Shown: positions 15,920 to 24,036 of the stretch, piece by piece
Position numbering within the stretch: position 1 is the stretch's first letter
How the letters are laid out: each line of letters begins with the position of its first letter
Source of the DNA: Sphingomonas sp. Leaf208
GTDB taxonomy: Bacteria > Pseudomonadota > Alphaproteobacteria > Sphingomonadales > Sphingomonadaceae
NCBI RefSeq assembly: GCF_001421415.1
Contig: NZ_LMKH01000035.1
Span: forward strand, 307,655-371,654
Length of the DNA stretch: 64,000 nt
Reading direction: 5' to 3'
Translations under genes and position numbers: made by a program
Notes under the pieces: model-generated
What the model was told of the DNA's origin: nothing
The model's input: the letters and a program-made list of their open reading frames with translations, nothing else
Database searches by the model: none

Positions 15920-17215
15920 ATGCACGTCGATACCAAATCCACACCAGCGGCCGGAGGCGATGCCAGCCACGGCTACGACGCGCCCGACCTGCGCGTGTTC
16001 GTGTTCGCGCTGTTCTTCATCTTCGGCGGCATCACCTCGCTGAACGACATCATCATCCCGAAGATGAAGGAGCTCTTCACGCTCGACCACGCGACCGCGA
16101 TGCTGGTCCAGTCGGCGTTCTTCCTCGCCTATGCGCTGTTCTCGATCCCCGCCGCGGCGATCGTGCGCAAGGCCGGCTATATGCGGACCGCGTCGATCGG
16201 CCTTGTGACGATGACCGCGGGCTGCCTGTTGTTCATCCCCGCCGCAGGGCAGGCGAGCTTCGGCATGTTCCTGTTCGCGCTGTTCGTGCTTGGCGCTGGC
16301 ATCACCGTGGTGCAGGTCGTCGCGAACCCGCTGATCTCGGCGCTTGGCCATCCCAAGTCGGCGTCGAGCCGGCTGACCTTCGCGCAGGCGTTCAACTCGC
16401 TCGGCACCACGATCTTCCCGTATGTCGGCTCCGCGCTGATCCTCGGCGGGCTGGCGACGGTCGACTCTTCGAAGCTGACCGGCGCCGCGCTCGACGCGTA
16501 CCGGACGGAATCGTCGCGGACCGTCGTGCACACCTATATCGGCCTCGCGATCGCGCTGCTGATCGTTGCCGCGGTGGTGTGGACCCGTCGCAACCGGCTC
16601 AACGAGGAGCAGGACCAGACCGGCAGCATCTTCCACGCATTCACGCTGCTCAAGCGCCCGCGCTTCGCGATGGGGACGGCGTGCATTTTTCTGTACGTCG
16701 GCGCCGAAGTCGCGGTCGGCTCGCTGATCGTCAATTACCTGATGCAGCCGAGCGTGATGGGCCTGAGCGACGTCGCCGCGGGCAAGCACGTGCCGTTCTA
16801 CTGGGGCGGCGCGCTGGTCGGCCGGTTCATCGGCGCATACGTGCTGAACAAGGTGTCGCCGGGCAAGGTGCTCGCGGGCGTCGCGACGGGCACGCTGGCG
16901 CTGATCCTGATCTCGGCGAACACCGAGGGCGCGCTGTCGGGCTGGGCGTTGCTGGCGATCGGTCTGATGAACGCCGTGATGTTCCCGACGATCTTCTCGC
17001 TGGCGTCGGAAGGCCTCGGCAAGCGCGCGGCGGAAGGCTCGGGCGTGATCGCCACGGCGATCGTCGGCGGCGCGATCGTCCCGTATCTGACGGGTATGCT
17101 CGCGGACAAATCGGGCAGCCTGCACTTCGCGCTGCTGCTCCCGGCGATCTGCTACGCGCTGATCCTGGCGTACGGGTTGTATGCGCGGAAGCCGGTGGCG
17201 GAGGTCCCAGCCTAA
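15920..17215 (+). CDS. FucP/GluP-type MFS sugar:proton symporter
   Basis: The start at ATG 15920 gives 431 residues, preceded by GAGGGG at 15904. The frame is open upstream to 14972, but that part crosses repeats and an antisense gene. Twelve hydrophobic segments span about 26-425. FALFFIFGGITSLNDIIIPK in TM1 and VVANPLISALG followed by AQAFNSLGTTI are typical of the fucose/glucose-galactose permease branch, which imports hexoses with H+ at the inner membrane. The exact sugar is not readable. The gene is divergent from the [2Fe-2S] subunit and followed by a family C palindrome; no sugar catabolism genes are adjacent. Confidence 0.85.
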   Translation: MHVDTKSTPAAGGDASHGYDAPDLRVFVFALFFIFGGITSLNDIIIPKMKELFTLDHATAMLVQSAFFLAYALFSIPAAAIVRKAGYMRTASIGLVTMTAGCLLFIPAAGQASFGMFLFALFVLGAGITVVQVVANPLISALGHPKSASSRLTFAQAFNSLGTTIFPYVGSALILGGLATVDSSKLTGAALDAYRTESSRTVVHTYIGLAIALLIVAAVVWTRRNRLNEEQDQTGSIFHAFTLLKRPRFAMGTACIFLYVGAEVAVGSLIVNYLMQPSVMGLSDVAAGKHVPFYWGGALVGRFIGAYVLNKVSPGKVLAGVATGTLALILISANTEGALSGWALLAIGLMNAVMFPTIFSLASEGLGKRAAEGSGVIATAIVGGAIVPYLTGMLADKSGSLHFALLLPAICYALILAYGLYARKPVAEVPA

Positions 17216-17223
17216 GCCCCATC

Positions 17224-17307
17224 CGTCATCCTGGGCTCGACCCAGGATCCAGAGCCACGGACGCTAGCGCACTCGGCTCTGGATCCTGACTTTCGTCAGG
17301 ATGACGG
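17224..17307. repeat. Intergenic palindrome, family C
   Basis: The unit is bounded by GTCATCCTG and CAGGATGAC with inner arms around CAGGATCCAGAGCC and GGCTCTGGATCCTG. It fills the gap between two convergent genes (sugar transporter and CoA-transferase), where it may act as a bidirectional terminator. Relatives are at 56176 and 57338. Confidence 0.82.
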
Positions 17308-18435
17308 TGGTTTCGGCAGCATCGGCGCCGCCCGCCCGGTCGCGAGATCGGCATCCGAAAACCGGATCGGCGTACGCAGCCCCGGGATCAAAGACCCATT
17401 CGGCCGCGCGACTTCGATCGCCATCCCCCGTGCGACGACCTGCGGATCATCGAACGCCTGCGCCACGGTATTGATCGGCCCGGCCGGCACCCCGACCGCC
17501 TCCAGCCGCGCCAGCAACTCGAGCTTAGGCACCAGAGACGTCGCCGCCTCGATCCCCGCGAACAGCAATTCCTTGAACGCCAACCGCCCCGCATTGGTGG
17601 CGAACCGCGGATCGTCGCGCATCTCGGGCAACCCCATCGCGTCGCAGAACCGCCGGAACTGCCCGTCATTCCCGACCGCCAGGATGAACCACCCATCGGC
17701 GCACGGAAACACCGCATACGGACACACGTTCATATGCGCATTGCCGACCCGCGTCGGCGACACCCCGCTCGCAAACCAGTTCATCGCCTGGTTCGCCAGC
17801 ACGCCGGTCATCGTGTCGAGCAACGCCATGTCGATCTGCTGACCTTTGCCGGTCCGCGTCCGCATCGCCAGCGCCGCCTGGATCGCAATCACCGCATAAA
17901 GCCCGGTCATGATGTCGGCGAACGCGACGCCGATCTTCTGCGGCGCGCCATCAGGCTCGCCGGTCAGGTCCATGATCCCACTCATCCCTTGGACGATGAA
18001 GTCGTAGCCTGCGCGCGGAGCGTAGGGGCCGTCCTGCCCGAACCCGGTGATCGAGCAATAGACGAGGCGCGGGTTGATCGCAGAGAGCGCGGCGTAGTCG
18101 AGCCCGTATTTGGCGAGCCCGCCGACCTTGAAATTCTCGATAACGACGTCGGCGTCGGCGATCAGGTCACGAACGACGGCCTGGCCTTCAGCGGTCGTAA
18201 AGTCGGCGACGACCGACCGCTTGCCCCGATTGGCGGCATGGAAATACGCGGCGTCGTGCGTGCCGTCGGGGTTGTCGATGAACGGCGGCCCCCAGGTTCG
18301 CGTGTCGTCACCGGCCGGGCTCTCGATCTTGACGACATCGGCACCGAGATCGCCAAGGACTTGCCCCGCCCAAGGCCCCGCAAGGATCCGCGCGAGTTCG
18401 ACCACCTTCAAGCCGGCGAGGGGCGTATCCTTCAC
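17296..18435 (-). CDS. Class III (CaiB/BaiF-family) CoA-transferase, probably succinyl-CoA:glutarate
   Basis: The 379-residue protein is a family III CoA-transferase. The N-terminus reads LAGLKVVELARILAGPWAGQ and LGDLGADVVKIESP. The catalytic Asp is in AGYDFIVQGMSGIM, followed by the signature IGVAFADIMTGLYA. These enzymes move CoA between carboxylates through an aspartyl-CoA intermediate. The glutaryl-CoA dehydrogenase gene lies immediately upstream on the same strand, which points to activation of glutarate with succinyl-CoA, as in the SUGCT branch. That would be the end of lysine/tryptophan or glutarate breakdown. A family B palindrome lies between the two genes. The last codons overlap the family C element, so the C-terminus may have been shaped by it. 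Confidence 0.85.
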   Translation of the reverse strand: MKDTPLAGLKVVELARILAGPWAGQVLGDLGADVVKIESPAGDDTRTWGPPFIDNPDGTHDAAYFHAANRGKRSVVADFTTAEGQAVVRDLIADADVVIENFKVGGLAKYGLDYAALSAINPRLVYCSITGFGQDGPYAPRAGYDFIVQGMSGIMDLTGEPDGAPQKIGVAFADIMTGLYAVIAIQAALAMRTRTGKGQQIDMALLDTMTGVLANQAMNWFASGVSPTRVGNAHMNVCPYAVFPCADGWFILAVGNDGQFRRFCDAMGLPEMRDDPRFATNAGRLAFKELLFAGIEAATSLVPKLELLARLEAVGVPAGPINTVAQAFDDPQVVARGMAIEVARPNGSLIPGLRTPIRFSDADLATGRAAPMLPKPPSS

Positions 18436-18439
18436 CTGT

Positions 18440-18492
18440 GTTCTCCCGCGAAGGCGGGAGCCCAGACTGGGTCCCCGCCTTCGCGGGGAAAC
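18440..18492. repeat. Intergenic palindrome, family B, inside the glutarate gene pair
   Basis: Arms TTCTCCCGCGAAGGCGGGAG and CCCCGCCTTCGCGGGGAAAC lie between the stop of glutaryl-CoA dehydrogenase and the start of the CoA-transferase. In that position it could reduce expression of the downstream gene or separate the two messages. Confidence 0.83.
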
Positions 18493-18508
18493 AAACTGCC
18501 TAATTCGA

Positions 18509-19693
18509 TCAAAACGCAGCGATACCCGTGATCGCCCGCCCCAGGATCAACGCATGCACGTCATGCGCACCCTCGTACGTGTTCACCGTCTCCAGGTTCA
18601 TCAGGTGACGCATCACCTGATATTCCCCCGAAATCCCGTTGCCGCCGTGCATGTCGCGAGACATCCGCGCGATGTCGAGCGCCTTGCCGACATTGTTGCG
18701 CTTCACGATCGAGACCATCTCCGGCGCGAACCGGCCCTCGTCCATCAGCCGCCCGACGCGCAACGAGGCCTGCAACCCGAGCGCGATTTCGGTTTCCATG
18801 TCCGCCAGCTTCTTCTGGAAAAGCTGCCGCCCCGCCAGCGGCGTCCCGAACTGGTTGCGATCCAGCCCGTACTGCCGCGCCGCATGGAAACAGAACTCCG
18901 CCGCGCCCAAGGCACCCCAGGAAATCCCGTAGCGCGCACGGTTGAGGCAGCCGAACGGCCCCTTCAATCCCTGCACGTCGGGCAGCAGCGCGTCCTCGCC
19001 GACCTCGACCTCATCCATCATCACCATGCCAGTGATCGACGCGCGCAATGACAGCTTGCCCTCGATCTTGGGCGTTTCCAGCCCCTTCATCCCGCGCTCC
19101 AGGATAAAACCGCGAATACCGCCGCCATGCTCGTCGGACTTCGCCCAGATCACGAACACGTCGGCGATCGGCGAGTTCGAGATCCACGTCTTCGCGCCCG
19201 AGATCACATAACCGTTCGCCGTCTTCTTCGCGCGCGTCGTCATCCCGCCGGGATCCGACCCCGCATCCGGCTCGGTCAGCCCGAAGCAGCCGATCCATTC
19301 GCCGGTCGCGAGCTTGGGCAGGTATTTGCGCTTCTGCTCCTCGGACCCGAACGCGTTGATCGGGTACATCACGAGGCTCGACTGCACCGACATCATCGAG
19401 CGATACCCCGAGTCGATCCGCTCCACCTCGCGCGCAACCAGCCCGTACGCGACATAGGACGCACCGACGCCGCCATATTCCTCGGGGATCGTCGGCCCGA
19501 GCAATCCGAGCGCGCCCATCTCGCGGAAAATCGCGGGATCGGTATGCTCGTGCTGGAACGCATCGATGATCCGGGGCGCGAGCTTGTCGTCGGCATAGGC
19601 CTTCGCGCTGTCGCGGATCATCCGCTCGTCCTCGCTCAACTGATCGTCGAGCAGGAACGGATCCGCCCAGTCGAACTTGCCCATCCCGGCCAT
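18509..19693 (-). CDS. gcdH: Glutaryl-CoA dehydrogenase
   Basis: The 394-residue acyl-CoA dehydrogenase has [15 protein letters not shown] and [16 protein letters not shown] in the FAD/substrate region. The catalytic Glu is in [20 protein letters not shown] near the C-terminus. The [13 protein letters not shown] start, the [13 protein letters not shown] phrase and the [19 protein letters not shown] stretch fit the glutaryl-CoA branch. The enzyme converts glutaryl-CoA to crotonyl-CoA and CO2, passing electrons via ETF to ETF-QO (an ETF-QO gene is at 52934). The start has AAGGAGA 6 bases upstream. The CoA-transferase downstream probably makes its substrate. Confidence 0.92.
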   Translation of the reverse strand: MAGMGKFDWADPFLLDDQLSEDERMIRDSAKAYADDKLAPRIIDAFQHEHTDPAIFREMGALGLLGPTIPEEYGGVGASYVAYGLVAREVERIDSGYRSMMSVQSSLVMYPINAFGSEEQKRKYLPKLATGEWIGCFGLTEPDAGSDPGGMTTRAKKTANGYVISGAKTWISNSPIADVFVIWAKSDEHGGGIRGFILERGMKGLETPKIEGKLSLRASITGMVMMDEVEVGEDALLPDVQGLKGPFGCLNRARYGISWGALGAAEFCFHAARQYGLDRNQFGTPLAGRQLFQKKLADMETEIALGLQASLRVGRLMDEGRFAPEMVSIVKRNNVGKALDIARMSRDMHGGNGISGEYQVMRHLMNLETVNTYEGAHDVHALILGRAITGIAAF

Positions 19694-19760
19694 ATGAATC
19701 TCCTTCGTTGACCGCCGACTTCGTGGTTCGGCCGTCGAAAGTCCACCCCTGTCGAGACGT

Positions 19761-20087
19761 TTACGCGTCGATCAGCGTCAGCACCGCGATCGTCACATGC
19801 TCGCGGTCGCCGATCGACTCGATGCGATTAACCACGAGATCGGCGACGATATGCCCGCGCATCGCGAACTCCGCTTCGGGCAACGCGTCGATCCAGTCTC
19901 GAAGACCGGGTACGGGCACCGCCGCGATCGTCAGCCGGTGCAGCGTGCCGACGAACGTAGCGCTCGCCCAGGGCGTGCACGCGATCGACTCGACGTGCAT
20001 CGTCAGGCCTGCCGCAGTCGCTTGGCCGCGAAGCGCGCGGATCAACAGCGTGCCCGCATCGGGGCCGCGGATCGCGTCCATCCTCAC
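19761..20087 (-). CDS. Hypothetical protein, second gene of a two-gene SOS-flanked operon
   Basis: The 108-residue frame starts with GTG at 20087, whose bases overlap the TGA of the 58-residue gene before it; an ATG two codons later is an alternative. The overlap implies coupled translation. The protein is soluble with alternating strands and helices, including [20 protein letters not shown] and [12 protein letters not shown]. It has no membrane segment or signal peptide. I do not recognise the family. Its promoter region contains a LexA-type box, so it may be part of a DNA-damage-linked module. Confidence 0.62.
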   Translation of the reverse strand: MRMDAIRGPDAGTLLIRALRGQATAAGLTMHVESIACTPWASATFVGTLHRLTIAAVPVPGLRDWIDALPEAEFAMRGHIVADLVVNRIESIGDREHVTIAVLTLIDA

Positions 20088-20260
20088 GATCCGTGCCGTT
20101 CGATGAACGTCTCGATCCGCGCCACCATCGGCGCGCGCGGCTGGCGACCGAGTCGGAGATCGTGCACCAACCGCGGATCGCCGACCGCCAACCGGCCGAA
20201 TTTCGACGTCGGCATGCCGGTCTGCCGCAGATATCGGTCGATCTTGATGAGAACGGACAT
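20084..20260 (-). CDS. Small (58 aa) putative DNA-binding protein, first gene of the two-gene operon
   Basis: The gene runs from ATG at 20260 to TGA at 20086-20084 and encodes 58 residues, beginning MSVLIKIDRYLRQTGMPTSK and continuing FGRLAVGDPRLVHDLRLGR to ERHGS. The pattern of a short helix, TGMPTSKFGRLAVGDPRLV, then an Arg-rich helix resembles a minimal helix-turn-helix. GGAAGGAG lies 6 bases before the start, a strong ribosome site. It is divergent from the S24 regulator at 20374 and overlaps the next gene by 4 bases. Function is not known to me; a role as a small regulator is inference. Confidence 0.7.
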   Translation of the reverse strand: MSVLIKIDRYLRQTGMPTSKFGRLAVGDPRLVHDLRLGRQPRAPMVARIETFIERHGS

Positions 20261-20311
20261 GGTCGCTCCTTCCTGTTCCTAGCCCAAGACCCCGCCCGAG
20301 TCTTCGCCTGT

Positions 20312-20326
20312 GTTCTTGATTTGTTC
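20312..20326. promoter_or_regulatory. LexA (SOS) box, GTTC-N7-GTTC
   Basis: GTTC at 20312-20315 and GTTC at 20323-20326 are separated by exactly 7 bases. This is the published direct-repeat LexA site of alphaproteobacteria such as Caulobacter and Rhodobacter. It lies 51 bases before the minus-strand operon start (20260) and 47 bases before the S24 gene (20374), so it can control either or both. Confidence 0.7.
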
Positions 20327-20344
20327 CGGCAAATCCTACTTGTC

Positions 20345-20358
20345 TAGGAAAATTCCTA
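20345..20358. promoter_or_regulatory. Inverted repeat TAGGAA-N2-TTCCTA, candidate operator of the S24 regulator
   Basis: The 6-base arms flank two bases, 15 bases before the GTG of the S24-type gene. A further half-site TCCTAC lies at 20334-20339. The site is distinct from the SOS box next to it and is well placed for autoregulation. Confidence 0.5.
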
Positions 20359-20373
20359 CGCTACGGTTCGGGC

Positions 20374-21006
20374 GTGGCTAGAACCGTGTCCGATCCCGAT
20401 CCAAGAACCGCGCTGGCAACGCTGGCCGCCGCGCGTGGCGACAGTCTGGCGGCGCTGTCAGCGATGCTGGGGCGCAACGCGGCCTATCTTCAGCAATATG
20501 TCCGGCGCGGATCGCCGCGGGTGCTCGGCGAACGCGACCGTCGATTGCTGTCGGACTATCTGGGGGTGAGTGAAGCGACGCTGGGTGCACCCGCCGACCG
20601 GCCGGCAGGGTTCCGCATCCGCAAGCTCGACGTCGCAGCGTCGGCGGGGCCGGGCGCGCTGGTCGATCGCGAGATCGTGCTCGGCACCGACACGCTGGAC
20701 CCCGGCCTCGCGCGGAAACTCGGGCTAAGGGACGGGCAGGCGGCGATCATCCGCGTGCGCGGGAGTTCGATGGAGCCGGGACTGTTCGACGGCGATCACA
20801 TCGTGGTCGACACCGCCGACCGTACGCCGCGCGCAAAGGGCGGGGTGTACGTCATCCGGATCGACGACGCGGTTATGGTGAAGCGCGTCGCCGTTATACG
20901 CGGTGCGCTAGTGGCAACGAGCGATAACCCGGACGCGGCGGCTGTGCCGGACGGAGCGATCGCCGTTATCGGCCGCGTAGTCTGGCAAATGCGCGAGCCA
21001 CGCTGA
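20374..21006 (+). CDS. S24 (LexA/phage-repressor-like) transcriptional regulator
   Basis: The 210-residue protein has an N-terminal helical DNA-binding part (about 15-70, with SLAALSAMLGRNAAYLQQYV) and a C-terminal S24 peptidase domain. The catalytic pair is Ser132 (VRGSSMEPGLFDGD) and Lys170 (AVMVKRVAV). A plausible self-cleavage bond is Ala91-Gly92 in VAASAGPG. RecA-stimulated self-cleavage would inactivate such a repressor after DNA damage. It is not LexA itself: the DNA-binding domain differs from LexA and starts with GTG. The SOS box and a private palindrome lie upstream. Target genes are unknown; the divergent two-gene operon is the obvious candidate. Confidence 0.83.
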   Translation: MARTVSDPDPRTALATLAAARGDSLAALSAMLGRNAAYLQQYVRRGSPRVLGERDRRLLSDYLGVSEATLGAPADRPAGFRIRKLDVAASAGPGALVDREIVLGTDTLDPGLARKLGLRDGQAAIIRVRGSSMEPGLFDGDHIVVDTADRTPRAKGGVYVIRIDDAVMVKRVAVIRGALVATSDNPDAAAVPDGAIAVIGRVVWQMREPR

Positions 21007-21034
21007 GGGCTAGCAGGTTGCCCGAACCAATCCC

Positions 21035-21114
21035 GTTCTCCCGCGAAAGCGGGAGCCCAGGGTTACAGGTTACAACCTTCGTGGTCCTGGGCCCCCGCTT
21101 TCGCGGGGGAACGG
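21035..21114. repeat. Intergenic palindrome, family B
   Basis: Arms TTCTCCCGCGAAAGCGGGAG and CCCCCGCTTTCGCGGGGGAA carry compensating changes (AAAGC/GCTTT) that keep base pairing. This points to selection on the hairpin. It lies between two convergent genes. Confidence 0.86.
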
Positions 21115-21148
21115 TTAGAAAATTCTAGCTGCCATGTGGGGCCAGTGC

Positions 21149-22063
21149 TCAGCGCCCCTGCAGCTTTCTCAGGATAGTCATCGACTGTTCCGAGCCCGAC
21201 TGGGGGACGATCTCACCCGAACGGTCGATGATAGCGTCCCAATGTGCCGCGACACCCTCCACCGACAGGTCGTCGCCGGTCAGCAGTTTGCCCTGCGTCA
21301 GCGTCACATACGCCGCCTGGAACACGCCCGCGCCGGCGCCGACGATCATGTTGGTCGGCGCATCTTCCGACACGAGGAACACCGCGGCGGGCGCGACCTT
21401 GTCGGGGGAAAAGGCCTTGAATGCTTCCTCGGGGAAGATGTCCTGCGTCATCCGCGTGCCCGCGGTCGGGGCGATCGTGTTGACCTTGATGTTGTTCTTC
21501 GCACCCTCGATCGCGAGAGTCTTGGTCAAGCCGGCAAGGCCGAGCTTGGCCGCGCCATAGTTCGCCTGCCCGAAATTGCCGTAGAGCCCGGTCGACGACG
21601 CGGTCATCAGGATGCGGCCGTAATTCTGCGCCCGCATCGTGTCCCACACCGCCTTGGTCGCGTTCGCCGAGCCGTTGAGGTGGACGTCGACGACGAACTT
21701 GAAGTCGGCGGGCTCCATCTTGGCGAAGCTCTTGTCGCGCAGCACGCCGGCGTTGTTGATCAGGATGTGGACGCCGCCCCATTTCTCGGAAGCGTGGGCG
21801 ACCATCTCGACCATCTGGTCGTAGTCGGTGACGCTGCCGCCGTTCGACATCGCTTCGCCGCCGGCAGCCTCGATTTCCTCGACGACCTTCAGCGCGGCGT
21901 CGGAATGTCCGGTGCCGTCGCGCGACGCACCGAGATCGTTGACCACGACCTTCGCGCCGCGGCGGGCAAGTTCGAGCGCATATTCGCGGCCGAGACCGCC
22001 GCCTGCGCCCGTGACGATCGCAATGCGGCCTTCAAAGCTGATAGACCCAAAGTTCTCAGACAT
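21149..22063 (-). CDS. Short-chain dehydrogenase, (3R)-hydroxyacyl-CoA dehydrogenase / HSD17B4-like
   Basis: The 304-residue SDR has the NAD-binding TGAGGGLGRE motif near residue 19, VVVNDLG, NNAG, and the catalytic Ser...Tyr-x-x-x-Lys (ASSTGLYGNFGQANYGAAKLG without its last residue). It is about 55 residues longer than classical SDRs. The GAGGGLGREYALELARRGAK and RDGTGHS phrases resemble the dehydrogenase part of peroxisomal multifunctional enzyme 2. It probably oxidises 3-hydroxyacyl-CoA (or related steroid-type alcohols) with NAD+. No hydratase partner is adjacent. It stands alone on the minus strand between a repeat and a small exported protein. Confidence 0.82.
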   Translation of the reverse strand: MSENFGSISFEGRIAIVTGAGGGLGREYALELARRGAKVVVNDLGASRDGTGHSDAALKVVEEIEAAGGEAMSNGGSVTDYDQMVEMVAHASEKWGGVHILINNAGVLRDKSFAKMEPADFKFVVDVHLNGSANATKAVWDTMRAQNYGRILMTASSTGLYGNFGQANYGAAKLGLAGLTKTLAIEGAKNNIKVNTIAPTAGTRMTQDIFPEEAFKAFSPDKVAPAAVFLVSEDAPTNMIVGAGAGVFQAAYVTLTQGKLLTGDDLSVEGVAAHWDAIIDRSGEIVPQSGSEQSMTILRKLQGR

Positions 22064-22158
22064 GGAAAAGGCGCCCCTCTCTTATGATTGGAGCGCCTTT
22101 CCTAGAACGTAAAGCTGGCTACGCAAGCGGCAGGATCACCCGCCGCTCGCTGCCGGAC

Positions 22159-22524
22159 TTACTTGCCGCCGCGGTTGCGGCAGCCGTCCTTGACCGTCTT
22201 CGAGCACACCGGATACGTCGCCGGTGCTGGCGTCGGCGGCGTTACCGTCGGCTGGCCGAACGTCACGCGACCTGCGCCAGGCGCCATCGGTGCGCCTGCC
22301 ATCGGTGCGGCTGGTGCCGCTGCCGGATCGGCAGGAGCAGCCATTGCCTGATCCGCCGGTGCAGCAGGCGCCGCGGGGTCGGCAGGGGCAGCCTGATCGG
22401 CCGGTGCCGTCTGCATCGCGGGATCGGCCGGTGCGGTCTGCGCGGCGGGGTCTGCCGGCGGCGTCGTCTGGGCGATCACGGGCGACGCGAGAAGAGCGGC
22501 AGCGGCGAGAAGGATGGACTTCAT
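22159..22524 (-). CDS. Small exported Pro/Ala/Asp-repeat protein
   Basis: The 121-residue protein starts with a clear signal peptide (MKSILLAAAALLASPVIAQ). The middle consists of imperfect PADPAAQTAP / PADQAAPADP units (about 22-75), followed by a short conserved-looking tail with two cysteines (YPVCSKTVKDGCRNRGGK). AGGAG precedes the start. The mature protein is likely disordered and periplasmic or surface-linked; the Cys pair may form a disulfide. No function can be assigned. It lies after phoB on the same strand but is 116 bases away. Confidence 0.72.
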   Translation of the reverse strand: MKSILLAAAALLASPVIAQTTPPADPAAQTAPADPAMQTAPADQAAPADPAAPAAPADQAMAAPADPAAAPAAPMAGAPMAPGAGRVTFGQPTVTPPTPAPATYPVCSKTVKDGCRNRGGK

Positions 22525-22640
22525 GTGAATCTCCTAAATGGGTGCACCATTTTGGTAGCGCGACGTCTGAACGCACTAAGTCGCGCTTGGGTCCTTCGTT
22601 TCGCATCCGATTCCATTCGCCCCATCGCGGGACAGAGTCC

Positions 22641-23333
22641 TTACCCGCCCGTATCGAGCGAATAACCCGCCGAACGGACGGTGCGGATAATGTCCGGACG
22701 CTCGCCGACATTGATCGCTTTCCGCAGCCGCCGGATGTGCACGTCGACCGTCCGGCTCTCGATATCCGAGTCATGCCCCCACACCGCATCGAGCAGGCGT
22801 TCGCGCGAGAACACCCAGCCCGGATGCTCGAGGAAATGCTTCAACAGCCGGAACTCGGTCGGTCCGAGCGAGACGACTTCGCCCGAACGGCGGACCTTGT
22901 GGCCGACCGTGTCCATCTCGATGTCGGCATAGCTCAGCGCTTCACCGGCAAGGGCAGGGCGGACGCGACGGAGAACCGCACCAACGCGCGCGACCAGTTC
23001 GCGCGGCGAGAACGGCTTCGTCACGTAATCGTCGGCGCCGGTTTCGAGCCCGCGCACGCGATCCTCTTCTTCGCCGCGTGCGGTGAGCATGATGATCGGC
23101 ACGTTCTGCGTTTCGGGCGCACGGCGCAGGCGACGACACACCTCGATCCCCGACAGCCCCTCAACCATCCAGTCGAGCAGGACGATATCGGGCACCTTCT
23201 CCTTGGCGAGCAGCAAGGCTTCCTCGCCATCGGGGGTATGCGCGATCTCGAAATCCTCGCGCTTGAAATGCCAGACCAGCAATTCGGCCAGCGCAGCATC
23301 GTCCTCGACCAACAGCATTTTCGCGCGTGCCAT
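22641..23333 (-). CDS. phoB: Phosphate regulon response regulator PhoB
   Basis: The 230-residue OmpR-type regulator has a receiver domain with VEDDAALAE, the phosphorylated Asp in PDIVLLDWMV, and the conserved Lys in YVTKPFSPREL. The C-terminal winged helix reads GPTEFRLLKHFLEHPG and VDVHIRRLRKAI. When phosphorylated by PhoR it activates the phosphate-starvation genes, including pst. It is the last gene of the phoR-pst-phoU-phoB run. Its ATG shares one base with the phoU stop (TAATG), so translation is coupled. Confidence 0.95.
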   Translation of the reverse strand: MARAKMLLVEDDAALAELLVWHFKREDFEIAHTPDGEEALLLAKEKVPDIVLLDWMVEGLSGIEVCRRLRRAPETQNVPIIMLTARGEEEDRVRGLETGADDYVTKPFSPRELVARVGAVLRRVRPALAGEALSYADIEMDTVGHKVRRSGEVVSLGPTEFRLLKHFLEHPGWVFSRERLLDAVWGHDSDIESRTVDVHIRRLRKAINVGERPDIIRTVRSAGYSLDTGG

Positions 23334-24022
23334 TATGCCTGCTCCTTCTTTATGCCGCGTTCGCGATCAACCATCTGCGTGCCGGTCGCGGCGAAATAGA
23401 CCATCTCGGCGACGTTGGTCGCGTGGTCGCCGATCCGCTCGAGGTTCTTCGCGACGAACAGCAGATGCGCGACCTGGCTGATCGTCTTCGGGTTCTCGAC
23501 CATGTAGGTGACTAGCGTACGGAAGATGCTGTCGTAAAAATCGTCCAGCGCATTGTCGCTCTCGACCACCCGCACCGCCTCTTCCGCGTCCCGCGCGGCA
23601 AACGCGTCGAGCACGTCGTGGACCATCTCGCTCGCCATCCGACCCATCGCGGGCAGGATCGAGATCGGCTCGATCCGGTGCTCGCTCTCGATCATCGGCA
23701 CGCGCTTGGCGATGTTCTTGGCGTAGTCGCCGATCCGCTCGACGACGCCCGCGATCTTCAGCGCGGCAACCACCTCGCGGAGATCGACCGCCATCGGCGC
23801 GCGCAACGCGATGATCCGCACCGCAAGGCGCTCGACCTCCGCCTCGATGACGTCGATCTGCTTGTCGGCGACGCGCACCTGTTCCGCGAGTGCGAGGTCG
23901 TTGCGTTGCAGCGCCTGCATCGCCTTGTCGATCGCGTCCTCGGCGAGCCCGCCCATCTGCGAGATCAACCCGCGGAGCTCGCCGATGTCGTTGTCGAAGG
24001 CCTTGACCGTATGCGTGTTCAT
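23333..24022 (-). CDS. phoU: Phosphate signalling protein PhoU
   Basis: ATG 24022 gives a 229-residue protein; the open frame extends further but overlaps pstB. It is all-helical with the two PhoU repeats. ALRAPMAVDLREVVAALKIA and VVERIGDYAKNIAKR mark repeat 1, and HLLFVAKNLERIGDHATNVA marks repeat 2, the metal-binding E/D-x-x-x-D signature. PhoU links the Pst transporter to PhoR and keeps PhoB inactive when phosphate is plentiful. It lies 14 bases downstream of pstB and overlaps phoB. Confidence 0.95.
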   Translation of the reverse strand: MNTHTVKAFDNDIGELRGLISQMGGLAEDAIDKAMQALQRNDLALAEQVRVADKQIDVIEAEVERLAVRIIALRAPMAVDLREVVAALKIAGVVERIGDYAKNIAKRVPMIESEHRIEPISILPAMGRMASEMVHDVLDAFAARDAEEAVRVVESDNALDDFYDSIFRTLVTYMVENPKTISQVAHLLFVAKNLERIGDHATNVAEMVYFAATGTQMVDRERGIKKEQA

Positions 24023-24036
24023 GGTCGTTTCCCGAC

